NCBI GenBank assembly: GCA_028288995.1 | Contig: JAQGHF010000003.1 | Coordinates: forward strand, 186,001-250,000 | Direction: 5' to 3' | DNA length: 64,000 bases | Source of the DNA: Candidatus Saccharimonadota bacterium | GTDB taxonomy: Bacteria; Patescibacteriota; Saccharimonadia; Saccharimonadales; Saccharimonadaceae | Shown: positions 1 through 9,448 of the stretch, piece after piece | Layout of the letters: the number at the start of each line of letters is the position of its first letter | How positions within the stretch are numbered: position 1 is the stretch's first letter | Position numbers and translations under genes: made by a program | The notes under the pieces: model-generated | What the model saw: the letters and a program-made list of their open reading frames with translations, nothing else | Told to the model about the DNA's origin: nothing | Database searches by the model: none

Positions 1-548
1 CTGAAACGAACAAGCAGGAAGATGCCTGCCAGAATAACCCAGTGTCCAGCCAATGCGGTATGAGAGAACATGCGCTGTATGACAATCGGACTCATAGAGA
101 ACACGAGTGAACCAAGAATCGCAAACGGAACATTCTTCGTGAGTTGTCGTAGGATCAATCCTCCTATTCCGCCCATCATCGCATAGCTAAAGACGCCCCA
201 TAATCCAAAGTACTGGAAAGTACTGGGAAGAAGTGGCGATAACAGCTTGAAAGGAATAGCAAATAGAGGAATAGAGTCTGTGAATGTCAAAGCTAACCCA
301 TGGGGGTACGCAAGACTGCTAATAGATCCTAGAGTTGGAGACCAGGGTGAGTTCCTATAAAACAGCCATCCTATATAATGCTGGCTAAGGTCACCATTAT
401 CAGCTTGAATCCATTGAACATAAGTAGGATTAATAACGCCAACGCCAAATATAGCTATGAAAATAAGGGCGCCCAATGAGCCAGCGACAAAGAACACAAT
501 CAGCGGTGCTTTGTAGATTTTAAAGAAGTTTAGGATACTATTTTTCAC
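1..548 (-). CDS. DUF6311-like polytopic membrane protein (N-terminal part, cut by window start)
   Basis: The frame is open from a GTG at 546-548 down to base 1, so only about 182 N-terminal residues are present. An in-frame stop 18 nt upstream (567-569) leaves GTG as the only sensible start. The piece starts with a basic stretch and a hydrophobic helix (residues ~12-38), then an extracytoplasmic loop with DLSQHYIGW and YRNSPW, a segment with FTDSIPLFAIPFK and FQYFGLWG, and further helices. This order matches the DUF6311 family of large membrane proteins found beside surface-polysaccharide genes, thought to resemble GT-C glycosyltransferases; the reaction is unknown. It lies 36 nt beyond the stop of the neighbouring membrane-protein gene on the same strand, probably in one transcript. 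Confidence 0.75.
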   Translation of the reverse strand, partial: MKNSILNFFKIYKAPLIVFFVAGSLGALIFIAIFGVGVINPTYVQWIQADNGDLSQHYIGWLFYRNSPWSPTLGSISSLAYPHGLALTFTDSIPLFAIPFKLLSPLLPSTFQYFGLWGVFSYAMMGGIGGLILRQLTKNVPFAILGSLVFSMSPIVIQRMFSHTALAGHWVILAGIFLLVRF

Positions 549-584
549 GAAATATCTCGAATCATATCATGCATAAAGTAAAGG

Positions 585-2774
585 TCAAGAAGAACATCCA
601 AGATTGTTGAGTCTCAAATCATTACCGCTGGAATTGGTTAGTTTTAACGTGTCACCGGTCTTAGCCTGCAGCCGTATGGATGTATAATTTTCGTTTATAC
701 TTTGGGTCATCACCTCTTTATCACCAATCGTGATAGATAATTCAGTATCGGTCAATAGTCCCTTAACGTCAAAACAAATATCAACAGTGCGAGGCTCACT
801 TTTAGCTACAGAGTTAACCCCCAAAGTTCCTCCATTTGAAAGCTCGTATTCCATATTATCCGGTGACTTCAAAAGCGGGAGATTTATAACATTACCTGTA
901 TTTATCGTTAATACATTATCAGCTTTTGGACCATCCTTTATTTTAGCCAGGACTATGCTGCGATCATCACCTGGTCTTACAATCTGTAAAGAGAAGTTCT
1001 GTGAAGTACCCTGATCAATGATTTCAAGCCCAGGCAATGCATTTCGAATCTGATTGGGGTCTTCTCCGTGAATGACAACATACCCGATACCTAATGCCCT
1101 CAATACGGGGAGTGTTTGAGGATCGCTAAGGTCCTTGATTGAATTGTGTATTTTGTCACTCGCATTACCAATGGCAGCACTGTTAAGAATCTGTTTTCCG
1201 TGTACCGCCTGCATCGTAAGATAATAAACAATCGAATCATATTCCACACCGGTTCTATCAATAGGATATTCTGCAATTGTCTTTATACTGCTATCGTCTC
1301 TTATGTGCTTATACACTTCAGGTACATCACGAGAATAACTGAAAACGGGCGGATTAAACGGATGAGTCACTTGATACTCCGCTATAATCCCCAAAGCTAT
1401 CACAATGAATAAAATAGTTAGAAGAATCTTTTTGTTCTTAAAAGCCCGCGAAGTACTAAAGTATTTTAGAACTACTGCAAAAAGCACCACTAAGGCAACC
1501 TCCAAAACAAGATATTCACGGGCAAATATTCGCCAGGTTTCAGTTATTTTTAGAATGATCCCAGACGGAGTTATCATTCCGTTTATATATGGTGGTAGCC
1601 CTATAGCAAAAGCTGCAAGAACGACAAGAAGTACTCCGACAACTACATACCTGCTATCGTAACCTGATACTATCCCTAGTTTTATTTTTCGAGCACTCAG
1701 TCTTTCCCACAAGAGTACTATGCCACCAATAACGATTACAAAAAGCATTACTACGCTAATCGAAACATGGCTTTCGGCATAACCACACCAATTTCGAATA
1801 CTAATATTATTTGCTGTGTATTCAGGTCCAAATATCTTTTTTAGAAAAATGTTATTAGGGTCAGGCAATAAATAGTCGAGGGGCTTATTACTACACTGCA
1901 TCGCAGCTGCCTCTACACTGCCCCTAACCGACGCTACACTAGAGCTAATAAGGTTTGCATTAACAACCCTCACCACTAGAAGTGGCGAGACTACTACTGC
2001 GAATACTGCCAAGGACAGAAGAAATGGTCGCGCCCAGATAATAATTTTTTTAACACTCAAGGTCTTCTTTACCTTTTGGTGTTTAAGACTTATAAGCCCC
2101 CAAGCAACAATGACGGGTAGTATGATAGTTATTGCCAGCAATATAAAGTAAGGGTCAAAGTATGCACAAATTCCAAGAACAATCGCAAGAAGAACCGCAT
2201 GAAGCCTTTTTCGATACGAAATCAGATGAATCAAAAGCCAGAGTGCAGCAATCAGCAGCGATGCATAGCCGTAACTAGGATGATCACCAATTTTATTCTG
2301 TATATAGGGAGTAAATGCCGCAGTATAACCCGCCAAGAGCGCAATCCAACGGTTTTTTGTTAGATATAGAATAAAAGCAAACATAATCACAGATGTCGTA
2401 ATATAGCCAAAAATATTATGGAGATTGTATGAACAAACCGGTCCAACCACCCGAGAGGTTTCTTTCATAACTACGGACTGAACAAGCGAAGCATAACCCA
2501 CGGGTGAATACAGAGATTCTCCACTTGGATAGTTCGTCACATCTTCATAACCACCGAGCACCGGCTGTACTGGCATTAATGAATTACGCCATATCGGACC
2601 AGCCGTACTATCCCCAAAGCCATAAATTGAATCGCTACAATTATAAAAGGCGGGACCCATATAAAACGCCGTAAAGAAGATATATACAGCAACAGCAAAG
2701 CCAATGAACCAGTTCTTCCTCGCAAAACTTAAGAACCGCTTTAATCGCACCGGAGGGCTTATCATACCTTTCAT
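585..2774 (-). CDS. Large polytopic membrane protein, GT-C/YfhO-like, with extracytoplasmic tail
   Basis: A 729-residue protein. The first helix (residues ~23-43) is followed by a long outside loop rich in Asp, Tyr and Pro (~44-115), then about ten more hydrophobic helices up to residue ~465, and a soluble C-terminal part of about 250 residues. This layout (long first loop, many helices, beta-rich tail) is typical of GT-C glycosyltransferases and YfhO-like proteins, which use lipid-linked sugars on the outer face of the membrane. I see no named family motif, so the enzyme role is inferred from layout and glycan neighbours. The start ATG is at 2772-2774; another Met lies three codons downstream. 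It is divergent from the GT2 gene at 2816, only 41 bp away. Confidence 0.7.
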   Translation of the reverse strand: MKGMISPPVRLKRFLSFARKNWFIGFAVAVYIFFTAFYMGPAFYNCSDSIYGFGDSTAGPIWRNSLMPVQPVLGGYEDVTNYPSGESLYSPVGYASLVQSVVMKETSRVVGPVCSYNLHNIFGYITTSVIMFAFILYLTKNRWIALLAGYTAAFTPYIQNKIGDHPSYGYASLLIAALWLLIHLISYRKRLHAVLLAIVLGICAYFDPYFILLAITIILPVIVAWGLISLKHQKVKKTLSVKKIIIWARPFLLSLAVFAVVVSPLLVVRVVNANLISSSVASVRGSVEAAAMQCSNKPLDYLLPDPNNIFLKKIFGPEYTANNISIRNWCGYAESHVSISVVMLFVIVIGGIVLLWERLSARKIKLGIVSGYDSRYVVVGVLLVVLAAFAIGLPPYINGMITPSGIILKITETWRIFAREYLVLEVALVVLFAVVLKYFSTSRAFKNKKILLTILFIVIALGIIAEYQVTHPFNPPVFSYSRDVPEVYKHIRDDSSIKTIAEYPIDRTGVEYDSIVYYLTMQAVHGKQILNSAAIGNASDKIHNSIKDLSDPQTLPVLRALGIGYVVIHGEDPNQIRNALPGLEIIDQGTSQNFSLQIVRPGDDRSIVLAKIKDGPKADNVLTINTGNVINLPLLKSPDNMEYELSNGGTLGVNSVAKSEPRTVDICFDVKGLLTDTELSITIGDKEVMTQSINENYTSIRLQAKTGDTLKLTNSSGNDLRLNNLGCSS

Positions 2775-2801
2775 TTTACACTAAGCCGAGGCTTCTAATG
2801 T

Positions 2802-2807
2802 TATAAT
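2802..2807 (+). promoter_or_regulatory. -10 box TATAAT, leaderless promoter of the GT2 gene
   Basis: A perfect TATAAT ends 8 nt before the ATG at 2816. Transcription normally begins 6-8 nt after the -10, so the mRNA would begin at or next to the start codon. There is no room for a Shine-Dalgarno site. Confidence 0.6.
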
Positions 2808-2815
2808 ACGAACCA

Positions 2816-3643
2816 ATGTCACAACCGTTAGTATCCGTTATAGTTCCTACAAAAAACTCGAGCAGAACACTAGCCGATTGCCTTGCCTCTATAAAGGACC
2901 AATCGTATAAGCCTCTCGAGTTAATCGTCGTAGATAACTTCTCTAGCGACAACACTCCAGAGATAGCGAAAAAATACACCAAGCAATTCTATACACAGGG
3001 TCCCGAAAGAAGCCCGCAGAGAAACTTTGGAGTGAATCAAGCATCTGGCAAATACGTTATCATTATTGATAGCGATATGAATTTATCAAAGGACGTTATT
3101 AATGAATGCGTCGATTTAGTGGAATCAAACAATAGCATATCGGGCGTTATTATACCGGAAGAATCATTCGGTGAAGGCTTCTGGGCGCAATGCAAGAAAC
3201 TTGAGCGAAGCTTCTATGTTGGCGTTTCATATATGGAAGCAGCTCGATTCTTCAAAAGAAAAGACTACTTAAAGCTTAAAGGCTATAACGAAAGCCTCGT
3301 AAGTGGTGAGGATTGGGATCTATCACAAAGAATAGGTTCACTCGGCAAGATAGGGTCGATAAAAAGCTATATCTATCACGATGAAGGCAAAATATCCCTC
3401 TCTAGCACCATTCGAAAAAAGTTTTACTACGCAAAGAAGTTTAGCCAATATAAAGATCTAAGTAGTAATCAATCTTCCGTCTCTAAGCAGACTAGTATCA
3501 TTGGACGCTATCGACTATTCCTCCTACACCCTAGAAAGCTTTTCGCAAACCCTATAATAGGATTAGGTATGCTGTTTATGAAGACGTGTGAGTTTGGGTT
3601 TGGCGGAGCTGGCTATATAGTCGCAAGGATTCAGAACAAATGA
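2816..3643 (+). CDS. GT2 family glycosyltransferase
   Basis: A 275-residue inverting GT-A fold transferase, cytoplasmic face. It opens with VSVIVPTKNSSRTL and ELIVVDNFSSDNT (nucleotide-binding part), has the metal-binding DxD as IDSDMN around residue 88, and the catalytic acidic motif GEDWDL around residue 163. The C-terminal ~60 residues include a hydrophobic, basic stretch that may sit on the membrane. It probably adds one sugar to the lipid-linked surface glycan; donor and acceptor cannot be read from sequence. Its stop (TGA, 3641-3643) overlaps the flippase start by ATGA, so the two are translationally coupled. The start is supported by the leaderless -10 at 2802. Confidence 0.9.
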   Translation: MSQPLVSVIVPTKNSSRTLADCLASIKDQSYKPLELIVVDNFSSDNTPEIAKKYTKQFYTQGPERSPQRNFGVNQASGKYVIIIDSDMNLSKDVINECVDLVESNNSISGVIIPEESFGEGFWAQCKKLERSFYVGVSYMEAARFFKRKDYLKLKGYNESLVSGEDWDLSQRIGSLGKIGSIKSYIYHDEGKISLSSTIRKKFYYAKKFSQYKDLSSNQSSVSKQTSIIGRYRLFLLHPRKLFANPIIGLGMLFMKTCEFGFGGAGYIVARIQNK

Positions 3644-4884
3644 TAAAGAAATCATTACTTATTTTTGTCTCTCTTAGTGTCATAGCTTCAGGTCTAAATT
3701 ATCTCATATACCCCATATTTAGTCGCGTCCTAGTGCCGAATGAGTATATCAACATCACCGTTGCACTATCTTTATTCACTCAGGTATCTACATTCTTATC
3801 CTCAATCCTAGCAATAACTATTGGACTTTCCAAGGATACTAAGACCAAAGACTCACAAAGGGTAATCGAGCTTTTGCAAGCGTTCCTCTTTAAGCTCTTC
3901 CTGGTATTAGCTGTAATATTCTTGATTTTGTCACCAATAATAATGAAGGGTCTGCAAACTCCGGTTCTCTTCGCAATTCCTATCACAATTATGATGTTGC
4001 TTTCGATCCCCGTCCTCATCATTTCCGGTTACCTCAACGGTAAAAATCAAATGATAGGGCTTGGCGTAGTGACTGTCATATCTGCCACTAGCCAATTCGT
4101 AATAGGATTAGCCACCTCACTGCTTACGCATAACGGACTACTGACGATGTTTTCAATGGTAGTTGCTCAATTTATTACAATCGCTCTCGTCTATAGTATT
4201 TTTTCGAAGGATAAGCTTCCCAGAATTATAAATTCACTAAAGACACCTATCCGCGCCACCCACACAAAAGAAATGAATAGTTTAATATTTTATACAGCAG
4301 TGACATCTTTGGCTATTATGGCCATCAGCCTTGTTCAAGTTGTGGATCTATTCGTATCACAAAACCTCAGACAGGTTGATACTAAATTCTATGCCGATAT
4401 TTACGTCATCAGTCGCATAGTATTTTTTGCGGGCATGATATTTGTTTGGCCATTCCTTGGCGAGATCAGTACAGATCATCATCACCTTAACCGCAAACCT
4501 TTCTATAAACTTATGGGGTACTTTACCGTCATCACACTTGTCGCGGGTGTGGGGCTATATCTATTTGGTGATAAGTTAGCTCATGTACTATTCGGAGTGG
4601 ACTATAGCCTCATATCAGTTCAAAGTGTTGGTTTACTATCAATATCATATAAGTTCTTCTTGCTCATAATTACGGCGACAATCCTATACTTTGTTGTACT
4701 GAGAAGCCTCAAAGCGATATGGTTAGCGTTGGGAATCACCCTTGCTATTTTTTTATTTACGCAGCTCTTGGACAAGGATGCAAATATATCTACCGCACTA
4801 ATAGGTCTCAACGTCATTGCGGGAATTTCGGCAATTATTGCAAGCAGTCTGTTACTTACTAGTCGCCTTGCAAATAAGTCATAA
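3640..4884 (+). CDS. Wzx-like polysaccharide flippase (MOP superfamily)
   Basis: A 414-residue protein made almost wholly of hydrophobic helices (about 12), beginning with a helix at residues 5-25 containing SGLNYLIYPIFSRVL, the usual opening of Wzx/MATE-type exporters. Length matches the family (400-480). Such proteins flip undecaprenyl-linked oligosaccharides across the membrane. The 4-bp overlap with the GT2 gene ties it to glycan assembly. A Wzm/Wzt exporter is also encoded 11 kb downstream, so the region holds parts of both the flippase route and the ABC route. Confidence 0.85.
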   Translation: MIKKSLLIFVSLSVIASGLNYLIYPIFSRVLVPNEYINITVALSLFTQVSTFLSSILAITIGLSKDTKTKDSQRVIELLQAFLFKLFLVLAVIFLILSPIIMKGLQTPVLFAIPITIMMLLSIPVLIISGYLNGKNQMIGLGVVTVISATSQFVIGLATSLLTHNGLLTMFSMVVAQFITIALVYSIFSKDKLPRIINSLKTPIRATHTKEMNSLIFYTAVTSLAIMAISLVQVVDLFVSQNLRQVDTKFYADIYVISRIVFFAGMIFVWPFLGEISTDHHHLNRKPFYKLMGYFTVITLVAGVGLYLFGDKLAHVLFGVDYSLISVQSVGLLSISYKFFLLIITATILYFVVLRSLKAIWLALGITLAIFLFTQLLDKDANISTALIGLNVIAGISAIIASSLLLTSRLANKS

Positions 4885-4933
4885 TATCGAGGTTTTTATC
4901 CATGACCAGTTTTACTTTTTCTAAGGGGTACTA

Positions 4934-4939
4934 TATAAT
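4934..4939 (+). promoter_or_regulatory. -10 box TATAAT, leaderless promoter of the ColD-like gene
   Basis: TATAAT ends 8 nt before the ATG at 4948; TTTACT at 4911-4916 is a possible -35 with a 17-bp spacer. The short T-rich gap has no Shine-Dalgarno motif. Confidence 0.6.
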
Positions 4940-4947
4940 TTTTTAAG

Positions 4948-6123
4948 ATGATTAAATTGATTAAGTCGACTTTCTACAATGAAGCAGACACAAAACAAAA
5001 GCTAGTATCCTTTATTTCTAACGCTGAAATGCTCAGCTTCGGACCGCAATGCAGCGAGTTTGAGCAACGATTCGCAGCGTGGCAAGGGCGTAAATATTGC
5101 ATCTTTGTAAATAGCGGTAGCTCGGCAAATCTTGCTATTATTCAAGCTCTCCTTAATTTAGGAAGAATAAACAAGGGTGACAAAGTTGGGGTCTCAACTC
5201 TTACTTGGTCCACAAATATAATGCCTCTCATCCAACTTGGTCTACAGGTTGTGCCTATCGACGTAGAACTTGATACATTAAATGTTTCTAGTGCACAATT
5301 ACGTAAAAGTATTAAACAGCAAAAGCTTAAAATGCTCTTCCTCACTAATCTGTTGGGGTTCTGTGACGACATAGATATGATCCGCTCAATTTGCGAAGAA
5401 GAAGGTATTCTTTTAATTGAAGATAACTGCGAATCTCTTGGGACAGTCTATAAAGGCGAAAAACTTGGCAACTTCGGGCTTGCAAGTACTTTCTCATTCT
5501 ACGTTGGACACCATATGTCCACTATCGAAGGTGGTGCTATCTGTACTGATGACGAAGATGTTGCCAATATGCTCAGTCTTGTTCGTGCCCACGGCTGGGA
5601 TCGTAACCTTGCAGAGAAGTCCCAAGAAAAGATTCGCACTGAACACAATGTAAACAGTTCATTCTACTCACGCTACACATTCTACGATTTAGGCTACAAC
5701 CTCCGACCAACTGAAATCAACGGATTTATCGGAAACACACAAATTCCTTACCTTGATGAAATCGTAGAAACTCGAAAAAATACCTTCCTAGAGATTGCTG
5801 ATAAGATCTATTCACAACCTGACCGTTTTTACCCCGTTAGGTATGACCATATCGACCTGATTTCTAACTTCGCGTTCCCCGTTATCTGTAAAACAAAAGA
5901 GATTCGTGATGAATTAGTTGAAAAATGTAACGGCATACTAGAATTACGACCAATCGTTGGTGGTGATATGACAATGCAGCCGTTCTTTGGCAAGTACGAA
6001 AAAGGTGAATTCCTCAAAAATTCAAACGCCAGTCTTATTCATGAGCAAGGTCTATACTTTGGCAATAACCCTGAACTGACGGCAGACGAAAAGCGACAAA
6101 TTATTGCTATTTTTACTCAATAG
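4948..6123 (+). CDS. ColD/RfbH-type PLP/PMP-dependent sugar 3-dehydratase (DegT/DnrJ/EryC1 fold)
   Basis: A 391-residue fold-type I enzyme: cofactor-phosphate segment SGSSANLA (residues 56-63), acidic EDNCESLG (158-165), and the active-site segment TFSFYVGHHMSTIEGG (181-196). Aminotransferases of this family carry a catalytic Lys in the last segment; here it is His-His (residues 188-189). Replacement of Lys by His is the mark of the 3-dehydratases ColD (GDP-4-keto-6-deoxymannose 3-dehydratase) and E1/RfbH (CDP-sugar 3-dehydratase), which use PMP to remove the C3 hydroxyl instead of leaving an amino sugar. Because gmd and rmd are nearby, a GDP-mannose-derived substrate is the more likely. It is followed after 6 nt by a GT4 gene. 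Confidence 0.85.
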   Translation: MIKLIKSTFYNEADTKQKLVSFISNAEMLSFGPQCSEFEQRFAAWQGRKYCIFVNSGSSANLAIIQALLNLGRINKGDKVGVSTLTWSTNIMPLIQLGLQVVPIDVELDTLNVSSAQLRKSIKQQKLKMLFLTNLLGFCDDIDMIRSICEEEGILLIEDNCESLGTVYKGEKLGNFGLASTFSFYVGHHMSTIEGGAICTDDEDVANMLSLVRAHGWDRNLAEKSQEKIRTEHNVNSSFYSRYTFYDLGYNLRPTEINGFIGNTQIPYLDEIVETRKNTFLEIADKIYSQPDRFYPVRYDHIDLISNFAFPVICKTKEIRDELVEKCNGILELRPIVGGDMTMQPFFGKYEKGEFLKNSNASLIHEQGLYFGNNPELTADEKRQIIAIFTQ

Positions 6124-6129
6124 GTTTTT

Positions 6130-8448
6130 ATGAAAATTGGAATACTTATCGACAGGCTCAATGTAGGCGGAGTCGAGAAGATTGCTATCGAGCAAGTTCT
6201 GTCACTGCGACAGGCAGGTCAAGATGCATATCTTGTTGTATTGCGAAAGAAGGCAGTTGTAGCTAATGCATTTCCAGACTTGCTCAAAGACGTCCCGATA
6301 ATTTATTTAGACGAGAGACTACCAAAATTATTAAAGGGGTCTTTTACATTCCCAGGTTTTCACTTTTTTTCACTTTTCCACCTAACATATGCCCTCTTTC
6401 TGCCTTTTGTAATAAAAAGGCATGAATTCGAATATATCATTGCTCACGGAACGTACACATCTCTCTCAGCGGCCACAATAAGCTCTCGAAAGAAAATTCA
6501 ATTCTCATCGTTTATATGGGATCCCGCTTCCTATATCTTAAGCAGGGTTTATACAGGAAAATTCCTATCACCAATTCTCTCGTTACTCAAGAGAGTTGCA
6601 ACTGCTTTCGATACATACTTAATTAAGAAAATGGACCATGTGCTGGTGGGTGGAAAGGCACACAACGCCTTCATAGAGAGTGTAGTGCCGGGCAAATCAA
6701 TAGAAGTAATTTATCCATCTGTTCATCCCGCTAATAAGCAGTCGAGGAAAAAGGATTACATACTAATGGTTACTGCGTGGAAAGATGGGAAACACCCAGA
6801 ATATATCCTTGATATCGTACAACGTATCCCCAATGTACATATAAAAATGGTAGGAAAATGGATAGACCCACAATATAGAAAGGGCTTTGAAAGGCTTATC
6901 AAACAACATAAACTTGAAAAGCAAATAGACGTTGTTGGTGAGGTAAATGAAAAGCAACTATCTAAGTTTTATGCAGACGCCCGCGTGCTCCTACAAACAA
7001 ATGATGATCGCGGCTTCGGTATGCCTGCTATGGAGGCGGCGGCTCATGGAACAACTTTCGTCATCCCTAAAGGCCAGGGAGTTGGTGAATTATTTACCAA
7101 TGAAATCCATGGTTTTTACACAAAGGAAAACGATACAGAAAAAATAGTACAGCTCCTTGAAAAACTTATCAATGACAAGGAATTAGCGACCAACCTTGGA
7201 CAAAGTGCTATGGGGGTGGTAAAGGACAATTATTCCTGGCAAAAACACGCAGACAAGCTCATCTCTGTTATAAAAGAGAGTCTCGGACAACAAAACAAAA
7301 CGCTTCATGTCCTATTTACAGGTCTTGTCTCACCGACCATGTTAAGTGGTGGGGATCAATTGTTTCTTGATATAGCCCCTCGCCTTCCAAAGGACTTATA
7401 CATAACCATCATTACACCTCACTTCGCTAAAAGTCATTGGGATAAAATTGATCAATCAAATATCACCCTAAAATACCTTAGGAGAAACGTTTTTGAGTTT
7501 AGCGATAATCCACTATTCACCTTCTGTTCGTATGTCATACGCTCCCTACAGACTTATAAGATCTTAAGAAAAGAAAATATTCAGTCAATTTATTCTTGTT
7601 CAGATGTTGCCTACGCAGATGTTTGGCCGGCATATTTTGTTACAGGGAATAATCCGAATATTAAATGGCTCACGAGGATATACCACGTTTTGCTACCGCC
7701 AGATAGCCGTCAGGGAAATCATCTTGTAAACCTTATTGTTTTTAAACTCCAGAGACTTAGTTTTTGGATGATGAAGAGAAGAAGCTCAAGAATTCTCGCA
7801 CTAAATCAAAAGCTCTACGACGAAGTATTATTTCTGGGATTTCCTAAAGATAAGCTTGGAATATTGGGCGCTGGCATTGACTTTAAGGCAATAAATTCAT
7901 TTAAAGCAGAGAAGAAGTATCCATATGACGTTGCTGTTCTAGGAAGGATTGCACCAGTTAAAGGTATTTTTGACATGGTTAAGATATGGAAAAAAGTACA
8001 TGCCGAACTACCAGACGTACGACTTGCATGGATTGGTGGTGGTGGTGATACATACAAAAATCAATTAACCAGTATGCTTATCGAAAACAGTCTCACGGAT
8101 AGTTTTAGTCTTACGGGGTTTGTAGATAAAGATATCGCGTATAGTATACTCAAAAGTGCTGAGTTATTCTTGTGTCCAGATCATGAAAATGGCTGGGGAT
8201 TAGCTGTTTGCGAAGCGATGGCCTCTGGTCTGCCTGTTGTTTCATACGATCTCGATATATTCGGAAGTGTATACAAAAAAGGGTTCCGTACAGCCCCCCT
8301 TTACGATACCGAGGGTTTCGCTAATATCATTATTGAACTCCTAAAATCAGAGGGCAAACGCAAGCAACTGGCAAGTGAAGCAACAAAGCAAGCTGAACAG
8401 TTTGATCATCAACAAGTTATTACGGATTTAGTGGGTTATCTCTACTAA
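6130..8448 (+). CDS. Two GT4 glycosyltransferases fused in one chain
   Basis: A 772-residue protein with two complete GT-B modules. Module 1 (residues ~1-385) starts MKIGILIDRLNVGGVEKIA and has the donor-site motif RGFGMPAMEAAAHG near residue 295. Module 2 (~392-772) restarts with LHVLFTGLVSPTMLSGGDQ and has ENGWGLAVCEAMASG near residue 680. Both keep the E-x7-E type signature, so both may be active. Normal GT4 enzymes are 350-400 residues, so this is a true tandem fusion and might add two sugars in sequence. The gene follows the ColD-like gene by 6 nt, with no separate promoter visible. Confidence 0.9.
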   Translation: MKIGILIDRLNVGGVEKIAIEQVLSLRQAGQDAYLVVLRKKAVVANAFPDLLKDVPIIYLDERLPKLLKGSFTFPGFHFFSLFHLTYALFLPFVIKRHEFEYIIAHGTYTSLSAATISSRKKIQFSSFIWDPASYILSRVYTGKFLSPILSLLKRVATAFDTYLIKKMDHVLVGGKAHNAFIESVVPGKSIEVIYPSVHPANKQSRKKDYILMVTAWKDGKHPEYILDIVQRIPNVHIKMVGKWIDPQYRKGFERLIKQHKLEKQIDVVGEVNEKQLSKFYADARVLLQTNDDRGFGMPAMEAAAHGTTFVIPKGQGVGELFTNEIHGFYTKENDTEKIVQLLEKLINDKELATNLGQSAMGVVKDNYSWQKHADKLISVIKESLGQQNKTLHVLFTGLVSPTMLSGGDQLFLDIAPRLPKDLYITIITPHFAKSHWDKIDQSNITLKYLRRNVFEFSDNPLFTFCSYVIRSLQTYKILRKENIQSIYSCSDVAYADVWPAYFVTGNNPNIKWLTRIYHVLLPPDSRQGNHLVNLIVFKLQRLSFWMMKRRSSRILALNQKLYDEVLFLGFPKDKLGILGAGIDFKAINSFKAEKKYPYDVAVLGRIAPVKGIFDMVKIWKKVHAELPDVRLAWIGGGGDTYKNQLTSMLIENSLTDSFSLTGFVDKDIAYSILKSAELFLCPDHENGWGLAVCEAMASGLPVVSYDLDIFGSVYKKGFRTAPLYDTEGFANIIIELLKSEGKRKQLASEATKQAEQFDHQQVITDLVGYLY

Positions 8449-8500
8449 GGCAAAGACTAGTTTAAAATAACCCCATAAATTGATACAATAGCCTAAACTA

Positions 8501-9448
8501 ATGCGAACCAAGAAATCCCTTATAACCATAGTCATTCCAATCCACAACGAAACTGGAAGTATTAACTGGCACCATAAGAAGATCATCAAGCACGTTAATT
8601 CTCTTAGTTTAAATTATGAAATACTCTACATCGACGACGGGAGTACAGATAATTCGCTCGAACTTGTTAAATTACTAGCCTCTACAGATGATCGCGTAAA
8701 ATACATTTCATTCTCAAGAAATTTTGGTAAAGAAGCTGCTATCAGTGCAGGGCTTAAAAAAGCGCTAGGTGATGCAGTACTTATCATTGACGCAGACGGT
8801 CAACACCCCATCGAACTTATTGGTAAGTTTATAGAAAAATGGCACGAGGGGTTCGACATAGTTGTTGGCGTCCGCCGAAGCAATCAAGGTGAAGGTTTTA
8901 TTAAATCGGCTGGATCACGCTTGTTTTACTTCCTATTAAAATCAATCGACAACGGCTATGATGTTACGCCAGCTTCAACCGACTTTAGGCTAGTGGATCG
9001 ACTTGTCATTGATCAATATAATAAGCTGACTGAGCGAAACCGTATCTCTAGAAATCTCATGGATTGGCTCGGGTTTAAGAAAACAACCTTACCTTTTGAT
9101 GCACTAGCACGCCATGCCGGCAAAGCATCTTATTCATACTCAAAGCTCGTCAAACTAGCAATCGATGGAGCTATTAAACATTCTACGCGACCACTAAAGT
9201 TTATTGGTGTACTTGGATTATTAATATCTTTCGTAACCATTATTGCAATGATCTTCCTATTCGTAGAAAAGTACATTCTCCTTGATCCTCTGCACCTTGC
9301 AGTAACAGGGACCGCTCTGCTTGCACTATTCCTCAGCTTCTTAGTTGGAATCGTCCTTACCTGCCAAGGCCTTCTTGCTCTATATCTTGAGAATGTATTT
9401 TACGAGACACAAAACCGTCCGCTATACGTTGTACGTGAGGAAAAATAG
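8501..9448 (+). CDS. GtrB/DPM1-like GT2 with two C-terminal membrane helices
   Basis: A 315-residue protein. N-terminal GT-A domain: ITIVIPIHNETGSI, LYIDDGSTDNS, the DxD as IDADGQHP (around residue 97), and LMDWLGFKK near 186. Two hydrophobic helices follow at ~238-260 and ~272-298. This is the layout of polyprenyl-phosphate glycosyltransferases (GtrB, ArnC, DPM1) that load glucose, mannose or a similar sugar onto undecaprenyl phosphate for use outside the cell. A TACAAT at 8484-8489 ends 11 nt before the ATG, so the mRNA is nearly leaderless. A GT4 gene follows directly at the stop codon. Confidence 0.9.
   Translation: MRTKKSLITIVIPIHNETGSINWHHKKIIKHVNSLSLNYEILYIDDGSTDNSLELVKLLASTDDRVKYISFSRNFGKEAAISAGLKKALGDAVLIIDADGQHPIELIGKFIEKWHEGFDIVVGVRRSNQGEGFIKSAGSRLFYFLLKSIDNGYDVTPASTDFRLVDRLVIDQYNKLTERNRISRNLMDWLGFKKTTLPFDALARHAGKASYSYSKLVKLAIDGAIKHSTRPLKFIGVLGLLISFVTIIAMIFLFVEKYILLDPLHLAVTGTALLALFLSFLVGIVLTCQGLLALYLENVFYETQNRPLYVVREEK

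Noticed and set aside
4948-6123. Calling the DegT-fold protein a sugar aminotransferase (e.g. perosamine synthase)
   Set aside because: The catalytic Lys is absent and replaced by His, which fits the dehydratase subgroup instead.
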